Shown one piece after another: positions 6,438 to 7,817 of a stretch of DNA of 7,817 nucleotides. Numbering within the stretch: position 1 is the stretch's first letter; every line of letters begins with the position of its first letter. Both the position numbers and the translations under genes were made by a program. The notes under the pieces were generated by a model, which saw only the letters and a list, made by a program, of their open reading frames with translations, did not search any database and was not told the origin of the DNA. This DNA is from Saprospiraceae bacterium. GTDB lineage: Bacteria; Bacteroidota; Bacteroidia; Chitinophagales; Saprospiraceae. The stretch lies in the NCBI GenBank assembly GCA_023300835.1, contig JALZVB010000107.1, positions 1-7,817 of the forward strand, given 5' to 3'.

Positions 6438-7544
6438 ATGGCAAAAAGCTTCAATCAGCTGACAATCAGCGATAAAATAAAAGAAACAGAGGACAGTTAT
6501 TCATTCTTATTTGAAATTCCTGATTCACTCAGTTCTCAGTATGATTTTCTTCCCGGTCAATACCTCACGCTTAAGGTCACTGTAGCTGGTGAAGAATTAC
6601 GCAGAGCTTATTCCATATTTACGGCTCCAAGTAGCGGAAAATTTGGATTTACAGTAAAACGTGTAGAAGGTGGGAAAGTATCTAACTTTCTCATAGATCA
6701 ACTCAATGCAAGTGATCAGCTAGAAGTCATGCCGCCTGAGGGTAAGTTTACGTTAAGACCAGAGAGAACATTACAACGAGATCATTACTTCTTCGCTGGA
6801 GGATCAGGCGTTACGCCTATTATGTCTATGATAGATACCGTACTCGCTGACGAACCTTTGAGTACTTGCTACTTCCTATACGCCAATAGAACTGAAAACG
6901 ACATCATATTCTATGATAAGTTGAATACTATGGCCGAGAATTACAAAGGGCAGCTTGTCGTAAAACATATATTATCACAGCCCGCCAAAGAGAAAGTCGG
7001 TGGAATCAAAGGCTTGTTTGGAAAAAAGACAGCCAGTTGGAGAGGGTTACAAGGGAGATGCAATAATAGTATCCTCACGCGTTATATAGATGATCATCCC
7101 TCTAAGTCTAACAATAACACCTATTACCTCTGTGGTCCCAGTGGGCTAATAGAACGTGTAGAAGCTTTTCTACAAGGCCAAGGCATAAGTCAAGGTTCGA
7201 TCAAGAAAGAATACTTCACAGCGGCTAATGATAGTCCTAAAGCGGTATCTACAGCAGCAACTGGTAGTGCGGCCACTGCCGAAGTCAAATTAAATGGCAA
7301 GACTGTTACTATAGATATCGCATCAGATCAGACGGTACTAGATGCACTTATAGACAAGGGCTATGATCCCCCTTATTCTTGTACCTCAGGTGCATGTTCG
7401 ACTTGTGTAGCAAAAGTCACCGAAGGTGAAGTCACTATGGATGCCTGTTTTGCACTAGATGACGAAGAGGTAGCAGACGGTTATGTATTGACTTGTCAGT
7501 CAAAAGTAGCCTCAGGTCATGTTAAGATTGATTACGAAAGCTAG
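6438..7544 (+). CDS. PaaE-like ferredoxin reductase (FAD, NAD(P), [2Fe-2S])
   Basis: This 368-residue cytoplasmic electron-transfer flavoprotein passes electrons from NAD(P)H through FAD to a [2Fe-2S] cluster and on to an oxygenase or other acceptor. Domain order is FAD-binding beta-barrel (about 1-108), NAD(P)-binding domain (about 112-260), an Ala/Ser/Thr-rich linker (about 262-281) and a plant-type ferredoxin domain (282-368). Key motifs are R56-A57-Y58-S59 for FAD, GGSGVTPIM at 121-129 and C232-G233-P234 for nucleotide binding and hydride transfer, and cluster ligands C315, C320, C323 and C353 (C-x4-C-x2-C-x29-C). This matches PaaE of phenylacetyl-CoA epoxidase and related ring-hydroxylase reductases, but no paaABCD or oxygenase gene is near, so the partner is unknown. 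The frame opens further at a TTG at 6408, which overlaps the -7 box; ATG 6438 fits the family. A strong terminator follows. Confidence 0.93.
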   Translation: MAKSFNQLTISDKIKETEDSYSFLFEIPDSLSSQYDFLPGQYLTLKVTVAGEELRRAYSIFTAPSSGKFGFTVKRVEGGKVSNFLIDQLNASDQLEVMPPEGKFTLRPERTLQRDHYFFAGGSGVTPIMSMIDTVLADEPLSTCYFLYANRTENDIIFYDKLNTMAENYKGQLVVKHILSQPAKEKVGGIKGLFGKKTASWRGLQGRCNNSILTRYIDDHPSKSNNNTYYLCGPSGLIERVEAFLQGQGISQGSIKKEYFTAANDSPKAVSTAATGSAATAEVKLNGKTVTIDIASDQTVLDALIDKGYDPPYSCTSGACSTCVAKVTEGEVTMDACFALDDEEVADGYVLTCQSKVASGHVKIDYES

Positions 7545-7597
7545 AAATGAGTACTAATAAATATCTCACTTGTAAGTAGAGGTTAAATTCAAGTGGT

Positions 7598-7631
7598 AAA
7601 AGGCAAGGAATTGATAGTTTCTTGCCTTTTT
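7598..7631 (+). terminator. Intrinsic terminator of the reductase gene
   Basis: AAAAGGCAAG pairs perfectly with CTTGCCTTTT. Three more inner pairs (one G-U) extend the stem to 13 bp around a 7-base loop, and a run of five T (7627-7631, partly in the stem) follows. It lies about 55 bases after the reductase stop codon. The A run on the other side means it could also end transcripts arriving from the right on the minus strand. Confidence 0.88.
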
Positions 7632-7696
7632 AGATTTCTAGCTTATACCATTTAGCTTTCAAGTTGTCGTATAAGATTTTAAGAAGAATTTGTTTA

Positions 7697-7806
7697 GCTC
7701 AAGGCATGAGCGAAAGATTTCGTTGAAAACGAATCGAGTACGAAAGTGCTCGAATTGAGAGAACCACGAAAGTGGGTGGGCAAGCCAATATAGCTGCCAT
7801 AGCTAT
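7697..7806 (+). ncRNA. Candidate structured RNA: five tandem hairpins, cut by window edge
   Basis: Five stems follow one another almost without gaps. They are GCTCA/TGAGC with a 5-base loop (7697-7711); GATTTCGTT/AACGAATC with one bulged T and a GAA or UGAAA loop (7716-7735); GAGTAC/GTGCTC with a GAAA loop and one G-U pair, extendable by two pairs (7736-7751); CCAC/GTGG with a GAAA loop (7764-7775); and ATAGCT/AGCTAT with a 5-base loop (7790-7806). The nonamer ACGAAAGTG occurs twice, 26 bases apart. GNRA-type loops are read on the plus strand, so that is the likely transcribed strand. The motif density is unlike the intergenic DNA elsewhere in the window. It could be the first part of a group II intron, of another RNA-carrying mobile element, or of a stand-alone ncRNA. 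I cannot name the class, and the 3' part is missing. Confidence 0.4.
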
Positions 7807-7817
7807 GACGAGTATTT

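Noticed and set aside
7694..7817. Minus-strand frame open for about 40 codons from the right edge
   Set aside because: It is too short to judge, it has no recognised family, and the tandem hairpins with GNRA loops explain the sequence better. It remains an alternative to test.

Overview
The window looks like chromosomal DNA from an AT-rich member of the Bacteroidota, perhaps a marine, Saprospiria-like lineage. The phylum call rests on three things: family-specific features of the encoded LptD, MlaD-type and lysylphosphatidylglycerol-synthase-like proteins; A-rich or unremarkable translation starts without clear Shine-Dalgarno sequences; and two exact matches to the Bacteroidota -7 promoter box TAnnTTTG. 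The placement within the phylum is a guess from general resemblance. No insertion sequence, CRISPR array, tRNA or rRNA is recognisable.

Left part (1-3815), outer envelope. On the minus strand, running off the left edge, is the N-terminal two thirds or so of LptD, the outer-membrane LPS insertion protein. It starts at a TTG codon. Divergent from it are a secreted zinc-dependent N-acetylmuramoyl-L-alanine amidase and then a membrane-anchored MCE/MlaD-family lipid-transport protein with its own probable promoter. Together they cover LPS export, peptidoglycan cleavage and phospholipid trafficking.

Middle (3816-4557), an accessory-looking 740-base stretch between conserved genes. It holds a short reading frame that seems to be broken by a frameshift, a 106-residue protein of unknown family joined to it by an ATGA stop/start overlap, and a 39-codon frame overlapping the end of that gene. 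None resembles a family I know.

Right part (4558-7544). A multi-pass protein of the lysylphosphatidylglycerol synthase transmembrane (UPF0104/AglD-like) family is followed by an exported TlpA/ResA-like thioredoxin and a PaaE-like reductase with FAD, NAD(P) and plant-type [2Fe-2S] domains. The reductase gene is preceded by a perfect 9-bp-arm palindrome with an FNR-like core (TTGAC-N4-GTCAA). This sits just upstream of an exact -7 box, an arrangement suggesting activation by a Crp/Fnr-family regulator.

Right edge (7545-7817). A strong intrinsic terminator closes the reductase gene. After about 65 bases comes a run of five closely packed hairpins, two with GAAA tetraloops and one with a UGAAA/GAA loop. 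This looks like the beginning of a structured RNA or RNA-based mobile element cut off by the window end, and it is the least explained signal here.
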